From Prevotella sp. (GTDB lineage: Bacteria; Bacteroidota; Bacteroidia; Bacteroidales; Bacteroidaceae): a stretch of 8,359 bases of DNA. A program made the translations under genes and the position numbers. Under the pieces are notes generated by a model. That model was not told the DNA's origin, ran no database searches, and saw only the letters and a program-made list of their open reading frames with translations. Below, one piece after another: positions 1 to 7,089 of the stretch. Location of the stretch: the NCBI GenBank assembly GCA_017442765.1, contig JAFRZC010000173.1:1-8359 (forward strand). Reading direction: 5' to 3'. Within the stretch, counting starts at the first letter, position 1. The number at the start of each line of letters is the position of its first letter.

Positions 1-612
1 AAGGCGTTCTGCTCGGGTGGCGACATGCACGTGAAGGGTCGCGGCGGCTATATCGACGACGAGGGTGTGCCGCGCCTGTCGGTGCTCGACGTGCAGATGC
101 AGATACGGCGGTTGCCCAAGCCGGTAATTGCGATGGTCAACGGCTATGCCATCGGCGGCGGTCATGTGCTCCACTTGGTGTGCGACCTCTCCATCGCGTC
201 GGAGAATGCCGTCTTCGGGCAGACCGGCCCGAAGGTGGGCTCGTTCGACGCGGGCTTCGGCGCATCGTACATGGCACGGTGCATCGGACAGAAGAAGACG
301 CGAGAGATATGGTTCCTCTGCCGTCAGTATTCGGCACAGGAAGCCTTGCAGATGGGGCTGGTGAACAAGGTGGTTCCCTTGGAGCAGCTTGAGGATGAGT
401 GTGTCAGCTGGGCAGAGGAGATGATGGAGCGGTCGCCGATAGCCCTGCGGATGATTAAGGCCGGACTGAACGCCGAGCTCGACGGGCAGGCTGGCATACA
501 GCAGCTGGCAGGCGATGCCACCATGCTCTACTACTTCCTCGACGAGGCACAGGAGGGCGGACGCGCCTTCCTCGAAAAGCGCAAACCCGTGTGGAAAGAC
601 ACATTAACATAA
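1..612 (+). CDS. menB: 1,4-dihydroxy-2-naphthoyl-CoA synthase (MenB), 5'-partial
   Basis: This is the C-terminal 203 residues of MenB, the crotonase-fold enzyme that cyclises o-succinylbenzoyl-CoA to 1,4-dihydroxy-2-naphthoyl-CoA in cytoplasmic menaquinone synthesis. The frame is open from base 1, so the true start lies upstream; by alignment to remembered E. coli MenB (285 residues) about 80 residues are missing. Visible landmarks, in fragment numbering, are CSGGD (4-8, oxyanion-hole region), the [10 protein letters not shown] segment, [11 protein letters not shown] (73-83) and [10 protein letters not shown] (101-110). Gln74, Gly76 and Trp104 match the spacing of E. coli Gln154/Gly156/Trp184, the bicarbonate-binding set, so this is a type I (bicarbonate-dependent) MenB rather than the type II form with Asp at the Gly position. 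The stop is followed after 16 bases by the preferred menC start, which indicates one operon. Identity is nearly certain. Confidence 0.97.
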   Translation, partial: KAFCSGGDMHVKGRGGYIDDEGVPRLSVLDVQMQIRRLPKPVIAMVNGYAIGGGHVLHLVCDLSIASENAVFGQTGPKVGSFDAGFGASYMARCIGQKKTREIWFLCRQYSAQEALQMGLVNKVVPLEQLEDECVSWAEEMMERSPIALRMIKAGLNAELDGQAGIQQLAGDATMLYYFLDEAQEGGRAFLEKRKPVWKDTLT

Positions 613-628
613 TAATGTGAATGATAGC

Positions 629-1642
629 ATGTATAGGATAGAGATAAAGGAGCGGGTGTTTCACTTCCGGCAGCCGGCGGGAACGTCGCGCGGGGTCTAT
701 ACCGAGCGGCGAAGCTGGATGGTGGAGATGACCGACGGCGAGCACAGGGGCGTGGGGGAGTGTGCGCCGCTGCCCGGTCTGAGCTGCGACACACGGGCCG
801 ACTATGCCGAGGTGCTGCGTGGCTTCTGCGACGAGGTGGAGCGGACGGGCGAGGTTCCCTGCGAGGCCATGCGCGACTTCCCGTCGATGTGCTTCGGTCT
901 GGAGACAGCCTTGCTCAGCCTTCAGCATGGCAGACACCTCTTCGACACGCCGTTCAGCCGTGGCGAGGAGGGCATTCCCATCAACGGGCTGGTCTGGATG
1001 GGGACATACAAAGAAATGTACGCGCGTATATGTGAGAAACTCGATGCGGGCTTTCGCTGTGTGAAACTCAAAATCGGCGCGATAGACTGGCAGGAAGAGC
1101 TCGGGCTGATCCGCTACGTCAGGCAGCATTTCACACGTGAACAGGTGGAGCTGCGCGTGGATGCCAATGGCGGTTTTTCTATTGAAGAAGCTCCTGACAG
1201 GTTGCGTGAGTTGTCGCAATATGACATCCATTCCATTGAGCAGCCCGTCCGTCAGGGACAATGGGAGGCGATGGCAGATATTTGCCGTCGCTCGCCGCTG
1301 CCGGTCGCGCTCGACGAGGAGCTGATAGGGGTGAATCGGGTGGAGGAGAAAATCCGGCTGCTCGATACCATCCGCCCGCAGTATATCGTGCTGAAGCCGT
1401 CGCTGCATGGCGGAGTAAAAGGAACATTGGAGTGGATTGCATTTGCGAAGGAACGTGGTATCGGCTCGTGGATAACGTCGGCACTGGAGAGCAATGTAGG
1501 CTTGAACGGCATAGCTCAGCTGGCCGCCGAGGTCTATGGTCCGCAGATTACGTTCCCGCAAGGACTCGGGACAGGCCAGCTCTTCACCGACAACATCCCG
1601 ATGCCGCTTGAAATAAAAGGAGACAAACTTTTCCTTTGTTAA
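629..1642 (+). CDS. menC: o-succinylbenzoate synthase (MenC), enolase superfamily
   Basis: MenC dehydrates SHCHC to o-succinylbenzoate, the step before MenE. The 337-residue protein has the enolase-superfamily layout: an N-terminal capping domain (about 1-110, with GVGECAPLPG) and a barrel domain carrying the catalytic set. The KxK motif is Lys146/Lys148 (VKLKIG), the metal ligands are Asp178 (RVDANGG), Glu204 (IEQP) and Asp229 (ALDEE), and the opposite-face lysine is Lys256 (VLKPS). All are present with family-like spacing, so it should be active. I chose ATG 629 (MYRIEIK). An in-frame GTG at 617 would add four residues (MNDS) and cannot be excluded, since neither start has a clear Shine-Dalgarno sequence, as is normal in Bacteroidetes. 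It lies between menB and menE with short gaps (16 and 26 bases), consistent with cotranscription. Enolase-family relatives include dipeptide epimerases, but the men context settles the role. Confidence 0.94.
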   Translation: MYRIEIKERVFHFRQPAGTSRGVYTERRSWMVEMTDGEHRGVGECAPLPGLSCDTRADYAEVLRGFCDEVERTGEVPCEAMRDFPSMCFGLETALLSLQHGRHLFDTPFSRGEEGIPINGLVWMGTYKEMYARICEKLDAGFRCVKLKIGAIDWQEELGLIRYVRQHFTREQVELRVDANGGFSIEEAPDRLRELSQYDIHSIEQPVRQGQWEAMADICRRSPLPVALDEELIGVNRVEEKIRLLDTIRPQYIVLKPSLHGGVKGTLEWIAFAKERGIGSWITSALESNVGLNGIAQLAAEVYGPQITFPQGLGTGQLFTDNIPMPLEIKGDKLFLC

Positions 1643-1668
1643 TCTGTTAATGTGTCTTTGATGTGAGT

Positions 1669-2628
1669 ATGTCTTTAGAAGAGTTTTTGGCCGAATGGCA
1701 TAGTGAAAGTCCGACCATGCTCGTGCATACCAGCGGCTCTACGGGACGGCCGAAACCGATGTGGGTAGAGAAGCACCGGATGGAAGCCAGTGCCCGCATG
1801 ACCCTCGATTTTCTCGGGCTAAAGGCGGGCGAAACGGCGTTGTTGTGCCTGCCGCTCGACTATATCGCAGGGAAGATGATGGTGGTGCGGTCGCTGGTCG
1901 GGGAACTGAGCCTGCTGCCGGTGGAGCCTACCGGTCATCCGTTAGCCGGTCTGGATGGAAGCAAGGGGAACATCGGCTTTGCGGCAATGGTGCCCTTGCA
2001 GGTCTGTAACTCGTTGCGGGTAGATGTGGAGCGCGAGCGTTTGAGACGCATAGGAAACCTTATCATCGGTGGCGGAGCCATAGAAGAAAGTCTCGAGGAA
2101 AAGCTACGCGACTTTCCTAATGCCGTCTGGAGCACTTATGGCATGACAGAGACACTCTCGCATATCGCCATGAGACGTGTCAGCGGTCCCGAAGCCTCTT
2201 CATTTTACACACCATTGCCGGGTGTGCAGGTGCATGTTGATGAAGAACAATGCCTGGTAATCGACGCGCCGCAGTTGCATGAGGGAATGCTTCATACCAA
2301 CGATATTGTTGAAATGACAGGCGATGGCCGCTTCCGCATTCTTGGCCGACGCGACAATGTGGTCTGTTCTGGTGGTTTGAAGATACAGATAGAGGAAGTG
2401 GAGCGACGGCTTTCGCCTTATCTCGATGCCGCATTCGTCATTAGCAAATGCAAGGACGAGCGGCTCGGCGAGGTGTTGTTGCTATTGACAGAGAGTGGCG
2501 ACACAGATGCGGTGAGAGCAGTGTGTAGAGAGAGGTTGCCAAGGTATTGGCAACCGCGCGAGATTCGGCATGTAGAAAAAATCCCGATGACCGAGACAGG
2601 AAAACCAAAGAGAATTGATAATGGATAA
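1669..2628 (+). CDS. menE: o-succinylbenzoate-CoA ligase (MenE), compact form
   Basis: MenE activates o-succinylbenzoate with ATP and CoA, giving OSB-CoA, the substrate of MenB. The 319-residue protein is an ANL-superfamily adenylating enzyme. The P-loop TSGSTGRPK is at residues 21-29, YGMTE (A5) at 157-161, GRRDN (A7/hinge region) at 226-230, GGLKI at 235-239, and the A10 motif PMTETGK ends at the catalytic Lys312. The N-terminus is very short, with the P-loop almost at the start. Family members from many phyla are longer (often 350-490 residues), but a short N-terminus is, from memory, usual for Bacteroidetes MenE. ATG 1669 is preferred over an in-frame GTG at 1663. The last residues after Lys312 and the stop codon lie within a 7-bp-period repeat array, so the C-terminus may have been reset by repeat insertion. 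It closes the visible operon. Confidence 0.93.
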   Translation: MSLEEFLAEWHSESPTMLVHTSGSTGRPKPMWVEKHRMEASARMTLDFLGLKAGETALLCLPLDYIAGKMMVVRSLVGELSLLPVEPTGHPLAGLDGSKGNIGFAAMVPLQVCNSLRVDVERERLRRIGNLIIGGGAIEESLEEKLRDFPNAVWSTYGMTETLSHIAMRRVSGPEASSFYTPLPGVQVHVDEEQCLVIDAPQLHEGMLHTNDIVEMTGDGRFRILGRRDNVVCSGGLKIQIEEVERRLSPYLDAAFVISKCKDERLGEVLLLLTESGDTDAVRAVCRERLPRYWQPREIRHVEKIPMTETGKPKRIDNG

Positions 2629-2737
2629 TGGAAAATTGATAATTATGATTAGTTATACGGGTAGCGTAATGACCACACATCTCTTTTAGTAAAAGTAATC
2701 ATAATTATCAATTTTCAATTATCCATTGTCAATTTTA
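2610..2737. repeat. Inverted pair of 7-bp-period arrays between convergent genes; possible bidirectional terminator
   Basis: Six consecutive 7-base units run from 2610 to 2651, mostly variants of GATAATG, GAAAATT and GATAATT. The same kind of units run on the opposite strand from 2696 to 2737. Bases 2617-2651 and 2696-2730 are reverse complements at 33 of 35 positions, separated by a 44-base spacer. The left array overlaps the last codons and stop of menE, and the right array ends three bases from the stop of the minus-strand barrel gene. Folded as RNA the pair would give a long AU-rich stem serving both transcripts. The termination role is inference; the repeat structure is seen directly. 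Arrays with this look are, from memory, common between genes in Bacteroidetes. Confidence 0.85.
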
Positions 2738-2739
2738 TA

Positions 2740-5700
2740 TCAGAACCCTCCCGGTCCTCCTGGCGGGCGGCCGCCGCCAAATCCTCCCGGAGGCGGACCG
2801 CCAGGGCCGCCAAACCGTCCTCGTCCGCCAGGGCCGTCTTCGCCCGGCGGGCGGTCGCCCATGCCGCGCCGTGCATTCTTGCCGCCAAAGGCATTGAAGC
2901 GGAAGATGACGTGGAGCATGGCGTAGGAGTTGATGGAATTGTACTCGGTGTCATTGCGAGAATAAGCATTTATCGTACGGCTGAAGTTCGACTGCTGGTG
3001 CAGGATGTCGTACAGCTGGAGCGAGACAGTGAGCGGACGGCCTTTGAGGAAGCTCTGCGAGAGTTGGGCGTTCCAAATAAGCTCGTTGGTGTTCATCGAT
3101 TTCTCGTTGTATCCGCGGCGGCTGTTCATGTGCATGTCGGTGGCGAGGCTCATGCCCCAGGGTGCGGAGGCAATGATGCGGCCACCGTAGGAGAACGACC
3201 ACACATCGAGGTCGCTCTGGCTTTGCAGCTTGTTGCGCGAGTGCTGGTAGTTCACCGAGCCGTCGAGCTCGGTCTCCAGGCTCCAGTTGGTCTTGAACGT
3301 GGGACGGAAGCTGAGTGCCAACCGTTCTATGATGTTGCTGGTGCGCGTATAGTTTTTCTGCGATGAGGACATGCGGTCGAGGCTCACATAGCCGACAGAG
3401 TTATCATAGTTGTAGGTCGTGAACGTGCTGATGTTCCATTGCCCGAGCGTGTCGATGGACTGGTTGTAGGTCATCTGGGTTCGGATGTTCCAGTTGCCGT
3501 TGATGTTCTCGGGGCGTGTGGTCTGTCCGCCGGTCTTCTCGTCGTAGGTCACCATGCGCGAGATGGAGTTGCGTGTGGTGGAGTAATTGATGCTTCCCTG
3601 CACAAAGCGGAAGTGTTTCTGCCAGTAGTTGTTGTAGAACAGCGAGAAATTGTTGGTGAACGAGGGTTTTAGTCCCGGGTTACCTTTTGTGATGTAGAGA
3701 GGGTTGCTGTCGTCGGTGATGTCGAGCAGGTCGGTCATGCTGGGCTGCGAGGTGTTTCCTCGATAGTTTATCTCAAGCCGGCTCTGCTTGTTGAAGCGAT
3801 AGCGGTAGCGCAGGGTGGGGGTGATGTTGGTGACGTGGCGCACGGTGTCGGTGTGAATGCCCTGATAGTCTTGTATGAACTTGGTCATCTGCGGCTGCAC
3901 GTGTACGCCGACGTTGAACTGGTATTTCTCGCGAATCATGCGGAACATGACTTCGATGTTGTGGATGTAGTTCTTATATTCCGAATAGCGGCTGAGCTTC
4001 TCGTCGAGGTAGTATTCGTATGGATGTTCGAGCCGTGAGAGCCAGCTGTCCCAGTCGCGATAGCGCGGTGTGAGCCCGCCGAAGAAATCTTCGCCGAGGT
4101 TGGAGAAGTCGTAGGTGTCGCGTTCACTCTTCGAGAGGCTGTAGTTGAACTGATAGCTCAGTTGCAGGAACGTGTTTTTCCAAAGCGGCTCGCTGTAGGT
4201 GGCCTGCACGTTATAGCTATAATTTTTTGAAGGTGTAAGATTATAGCGGTTGGTCTGATAGGTGGAGTCGTTGCCGAAACGATCCGTCACCTGATAGAGG
4301 TGCACGTTGTTGGTGGAGAGGTTGTTGCTTTTAGAGTGGTTGTAGTTCATTTCTCCGCGCAGGGTGACGTTGCGTCCTTTCGAGTTCAGTTTGCGGTTGA
4401 GCTGTAGTGAGCCGCCGAAGCGTTTCGATTCGTTGTAGCTGATGGAGCTGTTGCGGCGGCTGTTTACGACCAGACCGTCTGCGGCCATCTGGTCGATGGC
4501 CTCCTGGTTCAGCGGGTCGGTCGTAAATTCATACGGGTCGCTGCTGTAGTTAGCCGACTGGCTGGTTGAGCGGCTGTCGTTTTTAGAGAAGCTGATATTC
4601 GGGCGGAACATGATGTTGGTCATCGTGTCGGGTTTCCATTCGAGGCGCATCTGCGCATTCCATGAGTCGCCGCGCGAGTAGTTCTGGTTGAGGCTGTTAG
4701 AGAAGGACCCCACGGTAGATACGAAGTTCTCACTCGACGATTTCGAGCGTGCGTCGCTGTCGGAGTGGTTCCACCGCACGCTACCGTTCAGTTCGAGCTT
4801 GTCCTTGCGTGTCTCGGGATCTTTGAGGTCGTAGTTGAAGTTTACGCCGAGCATCTTCGACGAGTTCAGTCCGTTGCGTCCGCGTCCGAAGCCGCCGCCT
4901 CGTCCGCCGCCGAAGCCCATGTCGTTGACGTTGTTGGCACTGCCGAAGCCCATCACGCGCATGTCATTTTTCATATAAGCACCCATCGTGCGGGCCGAGT
5001 AGCGGCTGTGGGTACCTATGCCGACATCGGTATTGCTCATCACGCCTTTGTTCATGCCGCGCTTGATGCCGAAGTCGAGTGTGGCCGTCTCGTTGCCGTC
5101 GTCGATGCCGGTGATGCGCGAGAGGTCGCTCTTCTCGTCATAGACCTTGATGTTCTCGATGATGGAGGTGGGCAGGTTCTTCATGGCGGTCTTCGTGTCG
5201 CCCGTCATGAATTCCTTGCCATCGACCTTGATTTTCTTGATCTGCTTGCCGTTGACGGTCACGGTGCCGTCGTCGGAGACCTGTGCACCAGGGAGCAGAC
5301 GTACCAGTTCCTCAGCCACAGAGCCTTCGGGCACCTTATAGGCCGCCGAGTTATAGAGCAGCGTGTCGTCTTTTGCAATCACTTTCACGGCCAGTGCTGT
5401 GGCGACGGCCTCCTTGAGCATGATGGCGTCAGCACCCATGATGATGTCGCCAAGTGCCACGTCCTTGTCTTCGGCAATGGTGACATTCTTGAACATGGCT
5501 GTGTAGCCCACGCTGGTGAACTTCAGGATAAACTTTCCGTTTTCCGGGGCGGTGATGGTGAACTTACCTTCGTCTCCGGCCATTACGCCTGTGACGTAGG
5601 TGCTGTCTTTGTCAGCTTTCAGCAGCTGCACCGTAGTCCCGACCATCGGGTCTTTGGTGTCGCGATCGTAGAGTGTTCCACTTATTTTCCGTTCTTGCGA

Positions 5701-5754
5701 GAAAGCGGCAATAGAGATTATTGCCAGCAACGTAGTGCATAAAAAATTCTTCAT
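2740..5754 (-). CDS. Outer-membrane beta-barrel protein with CarboxypepD_reg-like domain (TonB-dependent-receptor-like)
   Basis: This 1004-residue protein should sit in the outer membrane. Residues 1-20 (MKNFLCTTLLAIISIAAFSQ) are a typical Bacteroidetes signal peptide. A CarboxypepD_reg-like beta-sandwich follows (about 23-105, with ISGTLYDRDTKDPMVGTTV). Next comes a plug-like region (about 130-235, with VRLLPGAQVSDDG, VNGKQIKKIKVDGK and NLPTSIIENIKVYD). After that is a long Asn/Ser/Tyr/Arg-rich barrel ending at VIFRF (949-953), matching the OMP_b-brl_3 style. A Gly-rich stretch occupies 280-295, and a 51-residue Gly/Pro-rich tail ending in Phe follows the barrel. ATG 5754 is chosen because it places the signal peptide at the N-terminus; an in-frame ATG at 5784 would add ten residues in front of it. 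No SusD partner is beside it, so the substrate is unknown. It is convergent with menE and divergent from aroB, hence probably monocistronic. Confidence 0.9.
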   Translation of the reverse strand: MKNFLCTTLLAIISIAAFSQERKISGTLYDRDTKDPMVGTTVQLLKADKDSTYVTGVMAGDEGKFTITAPENGKFILKFTSVGYTAMFKNVTIAEDKDVALGDIIMGADAIMLKEAVATALAVKVIAKDDTLLYNSAAYKVPEGSVAEELVRLLPGAQVSDDGTVTVNGKQIKKIKVDGKEFMTGDTKTAMKNLPTSIIENIKVYDEKSDLSRITGIDDGNETATLDFGIKRGMNKGVMSNTDVGIGTHSRYSARTMGAYMKNDMRVMGFGSANNVNDMGFGGGRGGGFGRGRNGLNSSKMLGVNFNYDLKDPETRKDKLELNGSVRWNHSDSDARSKSSSENFVSTVGSFSNSLNQNYSRGDSWNAQMRLEWKPDTMTNIMFRPNISFSKNDSRSTSQSANYSSDPYEFTTDPLNQEAIDQMAADGLVVNSRRNSSISYNESKRFGGSLQLNRKLNSKGRNVTLRGEMNYNHSKSNNLSTNNVHLYQVTDRFGNDSTYQTNRYNLTPSKNYSYNVQATYSEPLWKNTFLQLSYQFNYSLSKSERDTYDFSNLGEDFFGGLTPRYRDWDSWLSRLEHPYEYYLDEKLSRYSEYKNYIHNIEVMFRMIREKYQFNVGVHVQPQMTKFIQDYQGIHTDTVRHVTNITPTLRYRYRFNKQSRLEINYRGNTSQPSMTDLLDITDDSNPLYITKGNPGLKPSFTNNFSLFYNNYWQKHFRFVQGSINYSTTRNSISRMVTYDEKTGGQTTRPENINGNWNIRTQMTYNQSIDTLGQWNISTFTTYNYDNSVGYVSLDRMSSSQKNYTRTSNIIERLALSFRPTFKTNWSLETELDGSVNYQHSRNKLQSQSDLDVWSFSYGGRIIASAPWGMSLATDMHMNSRRGYNEKSMNTNELIWNAQLSQSFLKGRPLTVSLQLYDILHQQSNFSRTINAYSRNDTEYNSINSYAMLHVIFRFNAFGGKNARRGMGDRPPGEDGPGGRGRFGGPGGPPPGGFGGGRPPGGPGGF
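2743..2895 (-). other. Gly/Pro-rich C-terminal tail of the barrel protein
   Basis: Residues 954-1004 of the outer-membrane protein follow the aromatic end of the last predicted strand (VIFRF). About 22 of the 51 residues are Gly and 10 are Pro, with repeated FGG, PGG and RPPGG steps and a terminal Phe. The DNA here is much richer in G and C than the rest of the gene. Such a tail is likely flexible and not part of the barrel. Its side of the membrane and its role are unknown. Confidence 0.8.
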
Positions 5755-5818
5755 ACTGTATTGTTTGACGCAAAGAACGCTCATTGGTTTAATGAGTGGG
5801 AAGAAAAAATATAATCTC

Positions 5819-5852
5819 TTTGCCTTTATGTCGGGAAAATTAATTAATTTTG
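5819..5852 (+). promoter_or_regulatory. Candidate Bacteroidetes promoter for aroB
   Basis: A TAATTTTG box at 5845-5852 fits the Bacteroidetes -7 consensus TAnnTTTG exactly. A TTTG at 5819-5822 lies 22 bases upstream, close to the usual -33 spacing of 19-21. The start point would fall near 5859, leaving a leader of about 60 bases before the aroB ATG. No Shine-Dalgarno sequence is seen in that leader. The call rests on consensus match and position only. Confidence 0.5.
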
Positions 5853-5921
5853 CCGTGCAAACACCTCAATTCATAATGCATATATGTTATTTTGTTCATG
5901 TGTCTTTAAACATGTCGTTAT

Positions 5922-7025
5922 ATGAAACAGAAAATCATCATATCAGAAAATCTCGGACGCGACGTGGCCGAGGCCATTGCCCGTTGTCCGCATGACCGTC
6001 TGTTTGTCTTGACCGATACCACCACGCACCGCCATTGCTGGCCGTTGCTCTCGGGCTTGGATTGTCTGCGCGAAGCCCGGGTCATCACCATCAATTCCAC
6101 CGACGCGAATAAGAATCTTGAGAGTCTTTCCCACGTGTGGCAATGTCTGCAAGCGGGTGGGGCCACACGCCATTCGCTGCTGATAAATCTTGGTGGCGGC
6201 ATGGTGACCGACCTTGGCGGGTTTGCAGCGGCCACTTTCAAGCGAGGTATCCGGTTCATCAATATTCCCACGACTTTGCTGGCTCAGGTCGATGCCTCGG
6301 TAGGCGGCAAGACGGGTATCAATTTTGGCGGTCTGAAAAATGAGATTGGTGTGTTTTGCGATGCAAAGACCGTTATCCTTTGTACGCGTTTTTTGGAAAC
6401 GCTCGATGCGGAGAACCTGCGGTCGGGTTATGCTGAGATGCTCAAGCACGGACTGATCTCGACGGTTGGGATGTGGGTCGAGTTGGTGGGCTTCGACCTT
6501 GCCAACCCCGATTTGGTGCAGTTGCAACAAATGGTGGCGCGCTCGGTGAAAGTGAAGGAGCACATTGTAGAGGAGGACCCGCGTGAACAGGGTATTCGCA
6601 AAGCACTCAACCTGGGGCATACCATCGGCCATGCCATCGAGTCGTGGAGTTTCTCCCGTCCCCTTCCCGAGCGGAGCTCGCCCCCCCGTAGCCTTCCATC
6701 CCTCACCTCTCATCCCTCATCCCTTTTGCACGGCTACGCGGTGGCATTCGGACTGATTAGCGAATTGTACCTTAGTGCCGTAAAGACCGGCTTTCCCACC
6801 GACGCGCTGCGCCAGACCGTCGCGTTCATCCGCCAGTATTATGGCACGCCCGCCATCACGTGCGACGACTATCCCGCGCTGTTCGAACTGATGACGCACG
6901 ATAAGAAAAACACCTCGGGCATCATCAACTTCACACTGCTCGGCAGCATCGGCGATATTCGTATCAACCAGACGGCTACAAAAGAGGAAATCTACGAGTC
7001 TCTTGATTTTCTTCGCGAAGGGTAG
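5922..7025 (+). CDS. aroB: 3-dehydroquinate synthase with repeat-derived loop insertion
   Basis: AroB converts DAHP to 3-dehydroquinate, the second step of the shikimate pathway, in the cytoplasm with NAD+ and a divalent metal. The 367-residue protein shows GGGMVTDLGGF, a KRG and PTTLLAQVDASVGGKTGIN block, SGYAEMLKHG with ligand Glu172, LNLGHTIGHAIES with His233 (ligand) and His237, LLHGYAV with His270 (ligand), and HDKKN near the end. The full catalytic set appears present. The odd part is between His233 and His270, which are 37 residues apart against 17 in remembered E. coli AroB. The extra 20 or so residues (Ser/Pro-rich, roughly 244-267) are encoded partly by a 7-bp-period array. The insertion keeps the frame, so the gene may be functional. 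It is divergent from the barrel gene and convergent with mtnN; shikimate output feeds chorismate, the menaquinone precursor. Confidence 0.95.
   Translation: MKQKIIISENLGRDVAEAIARCPHDRLFVLTDTTTHRHCWPLLSGLDCLREARVITINSTDANKNLESLSHVWQCLQAGGATRHSLLINLGGGMVTDLGGFAAATFKRGIRFINIPTTLLAQVDASVGGKTGINFGGLKNEIGVFCDAKTVILCTRFLETLDAENLRSGYAEMLKHGLISTVGMWVELVGFDLANPDLVQLQQMVARSVKVKEHIVEEDPREQGIRKALNLGHTIGHAIESWSFSRPLPERSSPPRSLPSLTSHPSSLLHGYAVAFGLISELYLSAVKTGFPTDALRQTVAFIRQYYGTPAITCDDYPALFELMTHDKKNTSGIINFTLLGSIGDIRINQTATKEEIYESLDFLREG
6692..6726 (+). repeat. Five 7-bp units inside aroB
   Basis: Five consecutive 7-base units occupy these bases: CCTTCCA, TCCCTCA, CCTCTCA, TCCCTCA and TCCCTTT. They are translated in frame as part of the Ser/Pro-rich loop of AroB just before the LLHGYAV motif. 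Immediately upstream are an inverted repeat CGAGC-GGA-GCTCG (6668-6680) and a run of seven C (6681-6687), which probably belong to the same inserted stretch. The periodicity is seen directly; insertion as the origin is inferred from the loop length. Confidence 0.8.
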
Positions 7026-7086
7026 TGGGTTGGTGTTTAGTGTTTAGTGTTCTCTTCACTTTTCACTCATCACTTTTCACTTATAA
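7024..7086. repeat. Phase-locked 7-bp units between convergent aroB and mtnN
   Basis: From the aroB stop onward, nine units keep one 7-base phase. The first four resemble TAGTGTT (exact twice, 7038-7051). The next five resemble CTTTTCA (exact at 7059-7065 and 7073-7079, variants CTCTTCA, CTCATCA and CTTATAA). The two halves are roughly opposite in orientation (AGTG against CACT cores), so a weak stem is possible. The array overlaps the aroB stop and ends a few bases from the mtnN stop. It could act as a terminator for both genes, but no strong hairpin with a T run is seen. Confidence 0.75.
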
Positions 7087-7089
7087 TTT

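Noticed and set aside
455..1561. 368-codon open frame on the minus strand
   Set aside because: It lies antisense to menC and the end of menB, which carry complete family motifs. The minus-strand product is His/Arg/Leu-rich with no recognisable domain, so it is a shadow frame of GC-rich coding DNA.
4765..5742. 325-codon open frame on the plus strand
   Set aside because: It is antisense to the N-terminal third of the barrel gene, which has a signal peptide and clear domains. The product is Val/His/Ala-rich without motifs.
2740..5784. Earlier start for the barrel protein at 5784
   Set aside because: It would put ten residues (MSVLCVKQYS) in front of a well-formed signal peptide that begins at ATG 5754.
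5806..5838. Possible promoter for the barrel gene on the minus strand (TTTC, 21 bases, TATATTTT)
   Set aside because: Both boxes miss the final G of the Bacteroidetes consensus and AT-rich DNA gives such matches by chance; not strong enough to list.
5943..6713. 256-codon open frame on the minus strand
   Set aside because: It is antisense to aroB, whose catalytic motifs are intact; no family resemblance.
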